Assembly (NCBI RefSeq): GCF_900114915.1
Contig: NZ_FOUS01000019.1
Location: 62,001-126,000, forward strand
DNA from: Bradyrhizobium sp. Rc3b
GTDB lineage: Bacteria; Pseudomonadota; Alphaproteobacteria; Rhizobiales; Xanthobacteraceae
Direction of reading: 5' to 3'
Length of the DNA stretch: 64,000 nt
Position 1 is the stretch's first letter. Each line of letters begins with the position of its first letter. The notes under the pieces were generated by a model. The model had not been told where the DNA came from. It did not search any database and saw nothing but the letters and a program-made list of their open reading frames with translations. Of the stretch, positions 1 through 9,527 are shown piece by piece. Made by a program: the position numbers and the translations under genes.

Positions 1-2
1 CG

Positions 3-1289
3 TTTTCCGGCCCGGGAGACCTGTCTACCTCGGTAGGCGAGGTCAGAAGATCGACCGTGACGATCAATCTCGTTCCGAGAGCCGAGAGGGCTCAGTCCCA
101 GCAGGCGTTCGAAGCCTCGATCGGGCGGCAACTTTCGATCATACCGGGCATTCGGATCCGCCTCGGCGAGGACGGATCTTCCGGCGCGAAAATCCAGGTA
201 TCCCTGTTGAGCGATGACGCCGCTGCGCTCGCCGATGCGGCACGTCGGTTGGCCCAGGATATGGGTACCACTACGGGATTCCACCGCGCGAGAGTCATGA
301 GCAGCGTCGCCCGACCGGAGCTCCAGATAACGCCCAAGCCGGACAAGGCTGCTCTACTTGGAGTGCCTACGGCCGTGATTGCCAAGACGGTCAATATCGC
401 CACCGTCGGAGATATCGACCAGAACCTGTCCAAGTTCAGCCTAGGCGCGCGACAGATTCCCGTGCGCATCTTGCTAAACGATGCTGCTCGTTCCGATATG
501 GCAGGCCTGTCGCTGCTGCTGGTGCCTGCCTTCGAGAAGCCGGTGCCGTTGTCCGCCATTGCCGATATCAGCTTTGGCTCGGGTCCGCTCCAGATCGAGC
601 GGACCGATCGCACCAGAAGCGAAACGGTCGAAGCGGAACTGAGTGGCCTGACGGTGGGTGAGGCGGAGGACTTGGTGGCTCAGATGCCGTCGATGAGGGG
701 GCTGCCGGCGGGAGTATTCTACAAGCCCGCAGGCGATTCCGAACGCATGCAGGAGCTGTTCGATGGGTTCAAGCTCGCGGTTGGATCCGCCATCGTTCTG
801 CTCTTCGTCGTTCTCGCTTTGCTCTTCAATGGCTTCGTTCAGCCCGTGACCATTCTCACCGCGCTGCCACTGTCGATCGGAGGCGCTCTGGGATCGTTGC
901 TGATGACGCGGATGTCGATGTCCTTGCCGGTCATGATCGGAATGCTCATGCTCATGGGAATCGCGGCGAAGAACTCGATTCTTCTCGTCGAGTACGTGAT
1001 TGTGGCCCGGCGCGATGGTGGCCTTGATCGCACGCAGGCTCTGTTGGACGCTGCTCGGAAACGAGCTCGGCCGATCGTGATGACCACCATAGCCATGAGC
1101 GCCGGCATGTTGCCCATAGCCCTGGGCATGGGAGCGGATGCCGAAAGGCGGGCGCCGATGGCGATCGCAGTGATCGGTGGACTGTTCAGCTCGACGATTC
1201 TCAGTTTGGTGTACGTGCCCGCCTTTTACACGGTGATGGACGACCTCGAGCGTTGGGTCGGGAGAAGCCTTCGCAGACGCTTTACGTGA
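3..1289 (+). CDS. RND (HAE1/AcrB-type) efflux pump, C-terminal part
   Basis: The reading frame is open through the left edge, so the true start lies outside the window; the GTG at 57 is only an internal codon. What remains is the second periplasmic porter/docking portion followed by about five hydrophobic helices, including the run KLAVGSAIVLLFVVLALLFN and the strongly conserved stretch MGIAAKNSILLVEYVI. The TTIAMSAGMLPIALGMG helix also matches AcrB-family proton-relay transmembrane segments. RND pumps are inner-membrane proton/drug antiporters that work with a periplasmic adaptor and an outer-membrane channel, neither of which is visible here. The C-terminal tail is short and basic. It converges on the SDR gene with 57 bases between them. 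Substrate cannot be told from this fragment. Confidence 0.9.
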   Translation, partial: FSGPGDLSTSVGEVRRSTVTINLVPRAERAQSQQAFEASIGRQLSIIPGIRIRLGEDGSSGAKIQVSLLSDDAAALADAARRLAQDMGTTTGFHRARVMSSVARPELQITPKPDKAALLGVPTAVIAKTVNIATVGDIDQNLSKFSLGARQIPVRILLNDAARSDMAGLSLLLVPAFEKPVPLSAIADISFGSGPLQIERTDRTRSETVEAELSGLTVGEAEDLVAQMPSMRGLPAGVFYKPAGDSERMQELFDGFKLAVGSAIVLLFVVLALLFNGFVQPVTILTALPLSIGGALGSLLMTRMSMSLPVMIGMLMLMGIAAKNSILLVEYVIVARRDGGLDRTQALLDAARKRARPIVMTTIAMSAGMLPIALGMGADAERRAPMAIAVIGGLFSSTILSLVYVPAFYTVMDDLERWVGRSLRRRFT

Positions 1290-1346
1290 ACCGGTGATCC
1301 ATTTGAAGCCAGGCGTCTGGTCGGCCTGGAGCATGCACACCGGAGC

Positions 1347-2171
1347 TCACGCCGGCCATGCCTGGCCGCCACCGTCGATGCGCAGCACCTGACCCGAGAC
1401 GAAGGCGCCCATGGGTCCGGCGAAGAATTCGACGACCCGCGCGACCTCGTCGACGGTGGCGATGCGGTCGAGCGTGCCGGTCTCGACCATCCGGCCCGGA
1501 TCGACTGCGCGGGTGCCGAGAAATCGGCCGGTGCGGGTGTCGCCTGGCGCGATGCAGTTGACCGCGATGTCGTAAGCGCGGAGCTGGTCGGCGAGACAAC
1601 GCGTGTAATGCGTCACGCCGGCCTTCGCCACTGCATAGATCGAGCCGTTGGTGCGCCCCTTGAATGCGGCGACCGAGCCGAGCGTGACGATGCGGCCGCG
1701 CCGCCGCTCCATCATGCCCTTCGCGACCGCCTGGCAGGTCAGGATGGTCGAGAGCAAATTGCGTTCCAGCACCGCGCGCACGTCGGCTTCCCTGATGTGT
1801 ACGGCGTCGTTCGGATCGGGCTTGCCGCCGGCAGCGGCGATATCGCCGCCGGCATTGTGCACGAGGATGTCGATCGGGCCGAGCGCGCCTTCCGTCTCGG
1901 TGATCACGCGCGCGATGTCCTCTCCCTCCGTGAGATCTCCGAGCACGCGTTGGCTGCGGACGCCATAGTCCTTGCCGATCTCCGCGGCCACCGCGGTCAG
2001 CGTGGTGCCCTCGCCATATTCCGCCGGCCCGTTCTCGCGCATGCCGTGGATGGCGACGTCAGCGCCGAGCGCGGCAAGCTTCTCCGCAAATGCGCGGCCG
2101 AGCCCGCGTCCAGCGCCCGTCACCAGCGCAACCTTGCCAGCCAGAATTTTCGTAGTGCCATGCGATGCCAT
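1347..2171 (-). CDS. SDR family oxidoreductase
   Basis: A 274-residue classical short-chain dehydrogenase/reductase. The N-terminal Rossmann motif TGAGRGLG (about residues 18-25) binds NAD(P). NAGG follows near residue 107, then the catalytic Ser (TLGSVAAF) and the YxxxK pair in SIYAVAKAG. The C-terminus ends with the usual SGQVLRIDGG segment. FabG-like proteins of this type reduce or oxidise hydroxyl/keto groups on CoA, ACP or free substrates; the precise substrate is not readable. The gene faces the RND gene tail to tail and has no co-directional neighbour, so it is probably monocistronic. Immediately upstream, on the other strand, sits a broken aldehyde dehydrogenase tail, so the promoter side of this gene looks rearranged. 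Confidence 0.9.
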   Translation of the reverse strand: MASHGTTKILAGKVALVTGAGRGLGRAFAEKLAALGADVAIHGMRENGPAEYGEGTTLTAVAAEIGKDYGVRSQRVLGDLTEGEDIARVITETEGALGPIDILVHNAGGDIAAAGGKPDPNDAVHIREADVRAVLERNLLSTILTCQAVAKGMMERRRGRIVTLGSVAAFKGRTNGSIYAVAKAGVTHYTRCLADQLRAYDIAVNCIAPGDTRTGRFLGTRAVDPGRMVETGTLDRIATVDEVARVVEFFAGPMGAFVSGQVLRIDGGGQAWPA

Positions 2172-2227
2172 GATCTTCTCCGTTATGAATTGTCAGTCGG
2201 CCGCGAGGTCGAGGCCGATCGCCAGCG

Positions 2228-2476
2228 CCTGCACTCGAGGAAGCTAATCGCCTGCCGGTCGGTCTTGCCTCCTACGCTTTTACCAGCTCGACCAAGTCTG
2301 CTACCGCGATCGGCTCGGCGATCGAAGCTGGCATGATGTCCATCAACAGCTTCGGTCTGGCTTTGCCCGAAGTGCCGTTCGGTGGCATCAAGGATTCCGG
2401 CTACGGCTCGGAAGCGGGCACCGAGGCCATGGAAGCGTACCTCAACACCAAGTTTATCAGCCAGACCGGTCTGTAG
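2228..2476 (+). pseudogene. aldehyde dehydrogenase C-terminal remnant
   Basis: An open frame of about 80 codons reads ALEEANRLPVGLASYAFTSS, continues through a segment with INSFG and PFGGIKDSGYGSEAG, and ends EAYLNTKFISQTGL before TAG at 2474-2476. This is the unmistakable C-terminal end of an NAD(P)-dependent aldehyde dehydrogenase, closest in style to the succinate-semialdehyde dehydrogenase branch. The catalytic Cys, Glu and NAD-binding parts are missing: upstream of about 2228 the frame is unrelated sequence next to the SDR start on the opposite strand. There is no start codon or ribosome-binding site. It is therefore read as the 3' stub left by a deletion or insertion. Family recognition is confident; the exact 5' break point is approximate. 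Confidence 0.85.
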
Positions 2477-2934
2477 GCGCGATGGTCCCAGACTCCGTGA
2501 ATGTTACCGTCTGGGCGAGGCTCATCGCTCGGCGGTAGGTCAAATCACGGGTTTTTCTTTGCTTATAAGTTCAATAATAGAATGAAGTAACCAGATATTG
2601 TAACGCGCGATATCCGGGCTGAGAGGGGCATCCCCGCAACTGGGCATCGATTCGCGCCACTGCCTTATCAGGTTAAACGTATAACTCGTCACAACATCGC
2701 AAGCGCTTCGTTCCTTCTCAGGGGAGATACATCTAGCGCTTGACGAGTTCTAAAAAAGAACTGTAAGCTTTGGGGAATGAGGCGGCCGATCCAAGAGCCG
2801 CAACGGTTGACGCGCTTGGCCATCGACGCTTGGCGAGCGCGCTCGATTTCGCGCGGCATGACGCCTAGCGAGCCGTTAGAGACACATAAAAATTACACGG
2901 CGCACCGGAAGAGTGCGCATCAGGGAGGATGCCG
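2477..2934. other. intergenic region carrying promoter and operator
   Basis: No convincing gene is seen in these 458 bases; open frames here lack ribosome-binding sites and family features. The right part carries the inverted-repeat operator and promoter described separately (2740-2768). A GGGAGG ribosome-binding site lies at 2923-2928 just before the solute-binding protein gene. Confidence 0.6.
2740..2768 (+). promoter_or_regulatory. promoter with AGTTCT-N5-AGAACT operator
   Basis: TTGACG at 2740-2745 is a good -35 candidate, with a weak -10 (TGTAAG or GTAAGC) 16-17 bases later. Between them lies a perfect inverted repeat, AGTTCT (2746-2751), AAAAA, AGAACT (2757-2762). The same repeat with a different spacer occurs at 6812-6828, also between a -35 and a -10. 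Position and symmetry suggest repression by occlusion. The likely binder is the HxlR-family protein encoded at 6151-6663, which is inferred from proximity. Confidence 0.6.
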
Positions 2935-4134
2935 ATGTTGCCGAGATGGAAGAGTCTTGTCGTTCTGCTCGTGCTGTTGGGCAGCCCGGCATTCGCGGCC
3001 GACGAGCCCGGGGTTACGGCGACCGAAATCAAGATTGGCGGGGTGTTTCCGTTCAGCGGGCCGGCTTCATCGATCGGTCTCGTGGGCAAGGGGCTGATCG
3101 CCTACATTCAGTCCCTGAATGACCGCGGCGGCATCAGCGGGCGCAAGATCAATTACGTCGCCTATGACGATGCCTATAGCCCGCCCAAGGCGGTGGAGCA
3201 GGTCCGCAAGCTCGTTGAGAGCGATGAAGTTGCATTCATGTTCGGCCAGCTCGGCACTCCCGCCATTTCGGCGACCTCAAAATACCTGAAGTCGAAAGGG
3301 GTGCCCAGCATCGCGATCGTCAGCGGATCGTCCAAGTTCACCGACGTCGCCAGTTACCCGCTGATCACGACAGGTCTCGTCAGCTACGATACCGAGGGAA
3401 AGATCTACGCAAAATACCTCACGAAGGCTCTGCCGAACGCCAAATATGCGATCCTCTACCAGAATGACGACCTCGGAAAAGACTACGTCAACGCCTTCAA
3501 GGCGTTTCTCGGCAAGGACTACGATCGCAGGGTCATCACCGCGTCCTATGAGGTCACTGAGCCGACCGTCGATTCGCAGATCACCAACCTGAAGAGTTCC
3601 GGTGCGGATGCCCTGATGATCGCGGGCACGCCGAAATTCGCTGCGCAGGCGATCCGGCAGGCCTCTTTGATCGGCTGGAAGGCGACCGTGATCATCAACT
3701 TTCCGTCCGGTTCGGTTGGGGGCACGCTCACGCCGGCCGGCCTCGACAAGTCGACTGGCGTGATCGTCGGCACCATCAACAAGGATGTCGTGGATCCGAA
3801 GTGGAAAGATGATCCCGGCATGCAAGCCTATCGGGCGTTTATCGACAAATATCTGCCCGGCGTCGATATCACCAACGGCAGCTATCTCACCGGTTACCAG
3901 CAAGGCATCCTGCTCGAGCAGATCCTGAAGCAATGTGGGGACGACCTGTCCCGCAAGAATATCCTGGCGCAGGCCAAGAACCTCCGGGACTTCGTCGTAC
4001 CGACCGCACTGCCGGGCATCAAGATCAACACCAGCGAAACCGAGAACATGATCTGGACGCAGATGCGCCTGCAGCGATGGACGGGATCGACTTGGGAAGC
4101 CTTCGGAGAAGTGCTGGACGCCAGGTCCGAATGA
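2935..4134 (+). CDS. ABC transporter substrate-binding protein (LivK/HAAT type)
   Basis: A periplasmic solute-binding protein of the branched-chain amino acid/amide (Peripla_BP_6) class. A Sec signal peptide (hydrophobic SLVVLLVLLGS ending at AFAA before DEPG) precedes the typical opening TATEIKIGGVFPFSGPAS, then INYVAYDDAYSPPKAVEQ and the second-lobe segments. Mature length is normal at about 375 residues. The in-frame ATG at 2935 is preferred over 2929 because the GGGAGG site ends at 2928, leaving a normal six-base spacing only for 2935. No LivH/M/G/F permease or ATPase gene lies nearby, so it is an orphan binding protein. Its partner, a CoA ligase, follows 107 bases downstream, and such binding proteins next to CoA ligases often serve aromatic acid uptake. 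Confidence 0.9.
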   Translation: MLPRWKSLVVLLVLLGSPAFAADEPGVTATEIKIGGVFPFSGPASSIGLVGKGLIAYIQSLNDRGGISGRKINYVAYDDAYSPPKAVEQVRKLVESDEVAFMFGQLGTPAISATSKYLKSKGVPSIAIVSGSSKFTDVASYPLITTGLVSYDTEGKIYAKYLTKALPNAKYAILYQNDDLGKDYVNAFKAFLGKDYDRRVITASYEVTEPTVDSQITNLKSSGADALMIAGTPKFAAQAIRQASLIGWKATVIINFPSGSVGGTLTPAGLDKSTGVIVGTINKDVVDPKWKDDPGMQAYRAFIDKYLPGVDITNGSYLTGYQQGILLEQILKQCGDDLSRKNILAQAKNLRDFVVPTALPGIKINTSETENMIWTQMRLQRWTGSTWEAFGEVLDARSE

Positions 4135-4241
4135 GCAGGTAACAGGCGAGGGGCGAGCGGCATTGAGCCGGCGCCGGCGTCCTGCGCGACTTGAGCGCAA
4201 CGGGTGCGATCGCCATCCCGGTACTTCAGGAGATCAATTCG

Positions 4242-6044
4242 ATGTCGACGAAGGCACTGACGTTTGCGCCGCGCGAGGTTTCAATCGAGCGCCGACCAGA
4301 TGGCGCGCTCATATTGAGTTCGCCCCTCGAGTGGAAGCCATGTGACTGGCGTATCACGGACTTCTTGCCGAGTTGGGCGAGCGCCACGCCGGACCGGATA
4401 TTCCTCGCGCAGCGCAATGCGAAAGGCGGGTGGGACGAGATCACCTACGGCGAGGCATGGTCTCAGGTCCAGGCGGTGGGCCAAAGTTTGCTCGATCTGG
4501 GCGCAAAGCCAGCGGACAAGCTGGCCATCCTCTCCGGAAACTCGATCGAGAACGCCGTGGTTTCGTTTGCGGCGATGTCAATCGGTGTCATCCTGGCGTC
4601 GATATCGCCAAACTACACGCTGATGCCCGGTGGACTTGCTCGTCTCAAGGACATTGCCGAAGTGCTGCGCCCGAGCTTCGTGTTCGTCCAAAGCGGACGT
4701 GAGTTTTCCGCAGGCCGCACTATTCCGGAATTGGCGGCCGCGACCTGGATCAGTGTCGATGGCGCGCCGGACACGGTACCCTTCCAGACCCTGACAGCCA
4801 AAACCGCGTGCGACGGATTTGCCGGGGCATCTCGTGCGGTCTCGTGCGACGCTGTCGCCAAGATACTCTTCACGTCGGGTTCGACAGGCTTTCCGAAAGG
4901 CGTGCTCAACACCCATCGCATGATGGCAAGCTCCCTGCAAATGGGCAGCCAGCTCGTGTCTCCTCCGGCTGCGCCAGTCCAGGTGGAGTGGCTGCCTTGG
5001 CACCACACGATGGGCAGCAACGTCATTCTTCACGGCATCCTCAAGAACGGCGGTACGCTCTATATCGACGACGGCCGTCCGCTGCCGCAGCTCTTTCACA
5101 AGACGGTCGCCAATCTCAAGGAAGTGTCGCCGACCGCCATGTTCAACGTGCCTGCCGGTTATAACCTCCTGTGTGACGCGGTCGAGAAGGATCCCAATCT
5201 AGGCGCCAGTGTATTCAAGCGGATGGACCGAATGAGTTATGCCGGCGCTGCAATTTCAAAGGACACGCTGGAGAAGCTCTATCGCTTGACACTCTCGGTG
5301 ACCGGCCGGCGAATTCCGGTCATGTCGGGTTACGGTACGACCGAAACCGCCCCGACCATCAGTACGACCCATTGGGCGACAGATCGACCCGGCGAGATCG
5401 GTCTTCCCGCGCCGGGACTGCGGCTCAAGCTCATTCCGGTCTCGGATACTTACGAGGTCAGGGTCAAGGGACCCAACGTCACGCCGGGTTATCTCGGGCG
5501 GCCGGATTTGACGGAAATGGCCTTCGACGAGGAAGGCTTTTATCGCATCGGCGATACTGTCTCGTTTCTGGATCCGCAGAAGCCTGAGCTCGGGCTACGC
5601 TTTACCGGTCGAATTTCCGAGAACTTCAAGCTTGCGAATGGGACCTGGGTCTCGATCGGCAATATGCGCGCGGCAATCCTGGCCGCAACGCGCGGTGTCT
5701 TGCTCGACATGGTGGTCGCGGGCGAAAATCGTGAGGCGTGCGCGCTGCTCTGCTGGTTGAACCCCACGGAGGCCGCGCGAATCTCGAAAACTCCGGGTGC
5801 GGATTTGACCTCGGATCCCGCCGTGGTCGGATTCCTGCAGGATCGCTTTCGGGACTACAACGAGACTGTCGGAAGCAGCGAACGGATCTGCTCCTTCGTT
5901 CTGCTGAAAGATCCGCCATCAATGGCGGCAGGAGAGATTACCGACAAGGCCTATGTCAACCAACGCGCTGTGCTGAAAGTCCGATCCGAGCAGGTTGAGC
6001 GTCTCTATACCCATGAAGGCGGCGCCGATGTGATCCGGGTCTGA
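4242..6044 (+). CDS. acyl/feruloyl-CoA synthetase-like AMP-forming ligase
   Basis: About 600 residues of the adenylate-forming (ANL) superfamily, activating a carboxylic acid to its CoA thioester via an acyl-AMP. The phosphate-binding P-loop is in ILFTSGSTGFPKGVLNTHRM (about residues 205-225), followed by YGTTETAP and a YRIGDTVSF core motif. The overall layout, including the N-terminal RPDGALILSSPLEWKP and DRIFLAQR segments, resembles feruloyl-CoA synthases rather than fatty acyl ligases. ATG 4242 is chosen because AGGAG at 4228-4232 stands nine bases ahead; an upstream in-frame extension to 4191 lacks a site. It probably shares the 2740 promoter with the binding protein. The native substrate (cinnamate-type or other aromatic acid) is inference. 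Confidence 0.85.
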   Translation: MSTKALTFAPREVSIERRPDGALILSSPLEWKPCDWRITDFLPSWASATPDRIFLAQRNAKGGWDEITYGEAWSQVQAVGQSLLDLGAKPADKLAILSGNSIENAVVSFAAMSIGVILASISPNYTLMPGGLARLKDIAEVLRPSFVFVQSGREFSAGRTIPELAAATWISVDGAPDTVPFQTLTAKTACDGFAGASRAVSCDAVAKILFTSGSTGFPKGVLNTHRMMASSLQMGSQLVSPPAAPVQVEWLPWHHTMGSNVILHGILKNGGTLYIDDGRPLPQLFHKTVANLKEVSPTAMFNVPAGYNLLCDAVEKDPNLGASVFKRMDRMSYAGAAISKDTLEKLYRLTLSVTGRRIPVMSGYGTTETAPTISTTHWATDRPGEIGLPAPGLRLKLIPVSDTYEVRVKGPNVTPGYLGRPDLTEMAFDEEGFYRIGDTVSFLDPQKPELGLRFTGRISENFKLANGTWVSIGNMRAAILAATRGVLLDMVVAGENREACALLCWLNPTEAARISKTPGADLTSDPAVVGFLQDRFRDYNETVGSSERICSFVLLKDPPSMAAGEITDKAYVNQRAVLKVRSEQVERLYTHEGGADVIRV

Positions 6045-6150
6045 GAGCGAGCTTGTCGCTGTGCGGACGTTACGGACTCCTGGCCGCCAGATCACGTCTG
6101 CCGGTACCTTCTGCGGGATTGTTTGCCGCGGAACGGCTTCGGTGCAGGCC

Positions 6151-6663
6151 TCAGGCGGCCCGCGAGCGCGCCTTTGTTTTCGAGGTCGTCGGCGCCGCTG
6201 CCGCCGGGGCGCTGCGAGCACCCGGCCCGGGATGAGTATGAACCCCCTTGGCCGACAGCGGCTCGCCGCACTCGGAGCACACCATGACCGGATCGAAATC
6301 TTTTCCGCACTTGCGATGCTGGTGCAGCAGGGGGCGGCCGCGCTCGTCGACCATGTGAGTATCGCCCCAATGCACGATTGCCATCATGATCGGATACAGA
6401 TCGAGCCCCTTCTGGGTCAGGATATATTCGTGCCTTTTGGGGGATTCCTGGTAGGGAATGCGGCGCAGGATGCCCTGCCGAACCAACTTCTTCAGACGTT
6501 CGGCAAGCAAATGCCGGGTGATTCCGAGTGCCGACTGAAATCCCTCGAAGCGGCGTGTGCGCAGAAAGCACTCGCGCAGGATCAGAAGAGTCCAGCGATC
6601 GCCGATCACGCCGATAGTTCGGGCCATCGAGCACGGCTCTTCCTCGAGTTCCTTCCACTTCAT
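6151..6663 (-). CDS. HxlR-family winged-helix transcriptional regulator
   Basis: A 170-residue HxlR/DUF24-type regulator. The diagnostic segment begins PCSMARTIGVIGDRWTLLIL, with an N-terminal Cys preceding the winged helix, then RFEGFQSALGITRHLLAERL as helix-turn-helix and KRHEYILTQKGLDLYP as the wing. After the usual domain there is an extension with CGKDFDPVMVCSECGEPL, three cysteines that could hold a metal, and an Ala/Thr/Lys-rich tail. Many family members sense electrophiles or quinones through the N-terminal Cys. It is convergent with the CoA ligase and divergent from the operon starting at 6899. The inverted repeat at 6812-6828 lies in the shared upstream region and recurs at 2746-2762, which makes this protein the leading candidate repressor of both units. 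Confidence 0.88.
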   Translation of the reverse strand: MKWKELEEEPCSMARTIGVIGDRWTLLILRECFLRTRRFEGFQSALGITRHLLAERLKKLVRQGILRRIPYQESPKRHEYILTQKGLDLYPIMMAIVHWGDTHMVDERGRPLLHQHRKCGKDFDPVMVCSECGEPLSAKGVHTHPGPGARSAPAAAAPTTSKTKARSRAA

Positions 6664-6806
6664 CCATGCACTCCAGTCGCCGCCGCGGCACGGACCTCGT
6701 CTCGAATCGTTGCGGAGGCCGGCGCGGGATTTGCCATTCTAGATAGGTACTAAATTCCAAACAATACCCTTCCAGCCAAGACGAAAGCAGCAGATTGCGG
6801 GAGCGA

Positions 6807-6835
6807 TTGACAGTTCTATTTTAGAACTATATGTT
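6807..6835 (+). promoter_or_regulatory. promoter with AGTTCT-N5-AGAACT operator
   Basis: TTGACA (6807-6812) and TATGTT (6830-6835) are spaced 17 bases. The spacer is filled by AGTTCT (6812-6817), ATTTT, AGAACT (6823-6828). Only the arms match the copy at 2746-2762; the spacers differ, which argues for a selected protein site and not a random duplicate. It faces the operon 6899-12888 and sits behind the divergent HxlR gene. Confidence 0.65.
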
Positions 6836-6898
6836 TGAGGAAAGTCAGGCCGGCGACCGATCGCCAGTGCAAGCACATGTTCCGCGGGAGGAGCCGAG

Positions 6899-7528
6899 AT
6901 GACCTTGAAGATTGAATTCCAGTTCGATTTCGGCAGTCCGAACGCTTATCTGGCAGAGGTGGCGATTCCGGGCATCGAGCAGCGCACCGGTGCGAAATTC
7001 GAGTATGTTCCGGTCTTGCTCGGCGGCATCTACAAGGCGACGGGCAATTTGTCGCCGTTCGACTCGCTTCGTGGGATCAAGAACAAGCCGGAATATCAGG
7101 CGCTCGAAACCCAGCGGTTTATCCGCCGCCACAACGTCACGAAATTCCGCCAGAATCCCTTTTTTCCCGTCAACACGCTGATGCTGATGCGGGGCGCCGT
7201 GGCGGCCCAGTTCGAGGGCGTGTTCGAGTCCTATTTTCGCGCGGCCTATCACCATATGTGGGAGGAGCCGAAGAAGATGGATGACCTCGAAATCTTCCGG
7301 AATGCGTTCATCGCTTCGGGGCTCGATATCGACAGATTGATCGCTCGCGCCCAACAGGACGACGTCAAGAAGAGGTTGATTGATCTGACCAACGATGCCG
7401 TCAGCCGAGGCGCGTTCGGCTCACCAACCTTCTTCGTCGGCAAGGAGATGTTCTTCGGCAAGGATCAGCTTCGTGACGTCGAGGAGTCCATCCTCGAGCA
7501 AACGAGGCCAGTCGCAAGGACGGCATAA
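6899..7528 (+). CDS. DsbA-family / 2-hydroxychromene-2-carboxylate isomerase-like protein
   Basis: A 209-residue thioredoxin-fold protein of the HCCA isomerase/GST-kappa branch. The N-terminus EFQFDFGSPNAYL has the SPNAYLA motif in place of a CxxC pair. The middle contains FFPVNTLMLMRGA, and the C-terminal part has the cis-proline motif GAFGSPTFFVG followed by FFGKDQL. Family members use glutathione to isomerise ring-cleavage products, as in naphthalene degradation, though many act on unknown substrates. A GGGAGGAG site lies just upstream of ATG 6899. It is the first gene of a six-gene operon with 13-42-base gaps, directly under the HxlR-type operator, so it probably handles an early step for an aromatic or reactive substrate. 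Confidence 0.85.
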   Translation: MTLKIEFQFDFGSPNAYLAEVAIPGIEQRTGAKFEYVPVLLGGIYKATGNLSPFDSLRGIKNKPEYQALETQRFIRRHNVTKFRQNPFFPVNTLMLMRGAVAAQFEGVFESYFRAAYHHMWEEPKKMDDLEIFRNAFIASGLDIDRLIARAQQDDVKKRLIDLTNDAVSRGAFGSPTFFVGKEMFFGKDQLRDVEESILEQTRPVARTA

Positions 7529-7570
7529 GCTGCCGAGTTAACGAAGTTCAATTCAACCGGGAGACGATCC

Positions 7571-8308
7571 GTGCAAAAGAGAAACGCAACTGTCGCAGTG
7601 ATCGGTGCCGGCGACTATATCGGCAGCGAGATCGCCAAGAAGTTCGCCTCTGAGGGCTTCACGGTGTTTGCCGGGCGCCGGAACGGCGCCAAGCTCGAGC
7701 CGCTCGTCAAGGAGATCGAGGCCACCGGAGGCGAAATCCACGCGCGCTCGCTCGATGCCCGCAAGGAGGAGGAGGTTATCTCCTTCCTCGCTGATGCCGA
7801 TCAGCACGCGCCGCTGGAGGTCTGCATCTTCAACATCGGCGCCAACGTCAACTTTCCGATCCTCGATACGACCGAGCGCGTGTTCCGCAAAGTCTGGGAG
7901 ATGGCCTGCTATTCCGGCTTTCTCGCCGGCCGCGAAGCCGCGCGGCTCATGCTGCCTCGCGGCGGCGGCAACATCTTCTTCACCGGCGCGACAGCGTCTC
8001 TCCGCGGCGGCAGCGGCTATGCCGCCTTTGCCAGCGCGAAGTTCGGCCTGCGGGCGGTGGCTCAGGCGATGGCGCGCGAGCTCGGCCCCAAGAACATTCA
8101 CGTCGCGCATCTCATCATCGATTCCGGCGTCGATACGGAATGGGTGCGGCAGCGCCGGCTCGAGGCGCTCGGTCCGAATGCTCTCGACGATCCCGATCTC
8201 TTGATGCCGCCGTCGTCCGTCGCTGCGTCCTATTGGCAGCTTTATCAGCAGCCGAAGAGCGCGTGGACGTTCGAGCTGGAAATCCGCCCCTTCGGCGAGA
8301 AGTGGTAA
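7571..8308 (+). CDS. SDR-fold oxidoreductase with Phe replacing the catalytic Tyr
   Basis: A 245-residue Rossmann-fold SDR. The nucleotide site is AVIGAGDYIGSEIAKKF near the N-terminus, and the substrate segment reads FFTGATASLRGGSGYAAFAS. At the active site the canonical YxxxK is FASAK: a Phe sits where the proton-donating Tyr is expected, while the Lys is kept. A Tyr four residues earlier (GYAAF) is out of register. Such divergent SDRs are common in CoA-catabolic operons and may have altered or no reductase chemistry. The start is GTG 7571 after a GGGAG site. It sits 42 bases after the isomerase-like gene and 13 bases before the first acyl-CoA dehydrogenase, so it belongs to the same transcript. 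Confidence 0.85.
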   Translation: MQKRNATVAVIGAGDYIGSEIAKKFASEGFTVFAGRRNGAKLEPLVKEIEATGGEIHARSLDARKEEEVISFLADADQHAPLEVCIFNIGANVNFPILDTTERVFRKVWEMACYSGFLAGREAARLMLPRGGGNIFFTGATASLRGGSGYAAFASAKFGLRAVAQAMARELGPKNIHVAHLIIDSGVDTEWVRQRRLEALGPNALDDPDLLMPPSSVAASYWQLYQQPKSAWTFELEIRPFGEKW

Positions 8309-8321
8309 GGAGGCCCTTACG

Positions 8322-9503
<1,182 letters not shown>

Positions 9504-9527
9504 GCCACGGCGGATCGGGAGGATCGG

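Noticed and set aside
474..1340. Long minus-strand open frame opposite the RND gene
   Set aside because: It is antisense to a clear RND pump frame, with low-complexity His/Arg/Gln composition and no start signal.
2777..3097. 106-codon plus-strand frame before the binding-protein gene
   Set aside because: It overlaps the signal peptide region in another frame and has no ribosome-binding site.
6061..6753. Plus-strand frame of 230 codons opposite the HxlR gene
   Set aside because: It lies antisense to a recognisable HxlR regulator and has no domain or ribosome-binding site.
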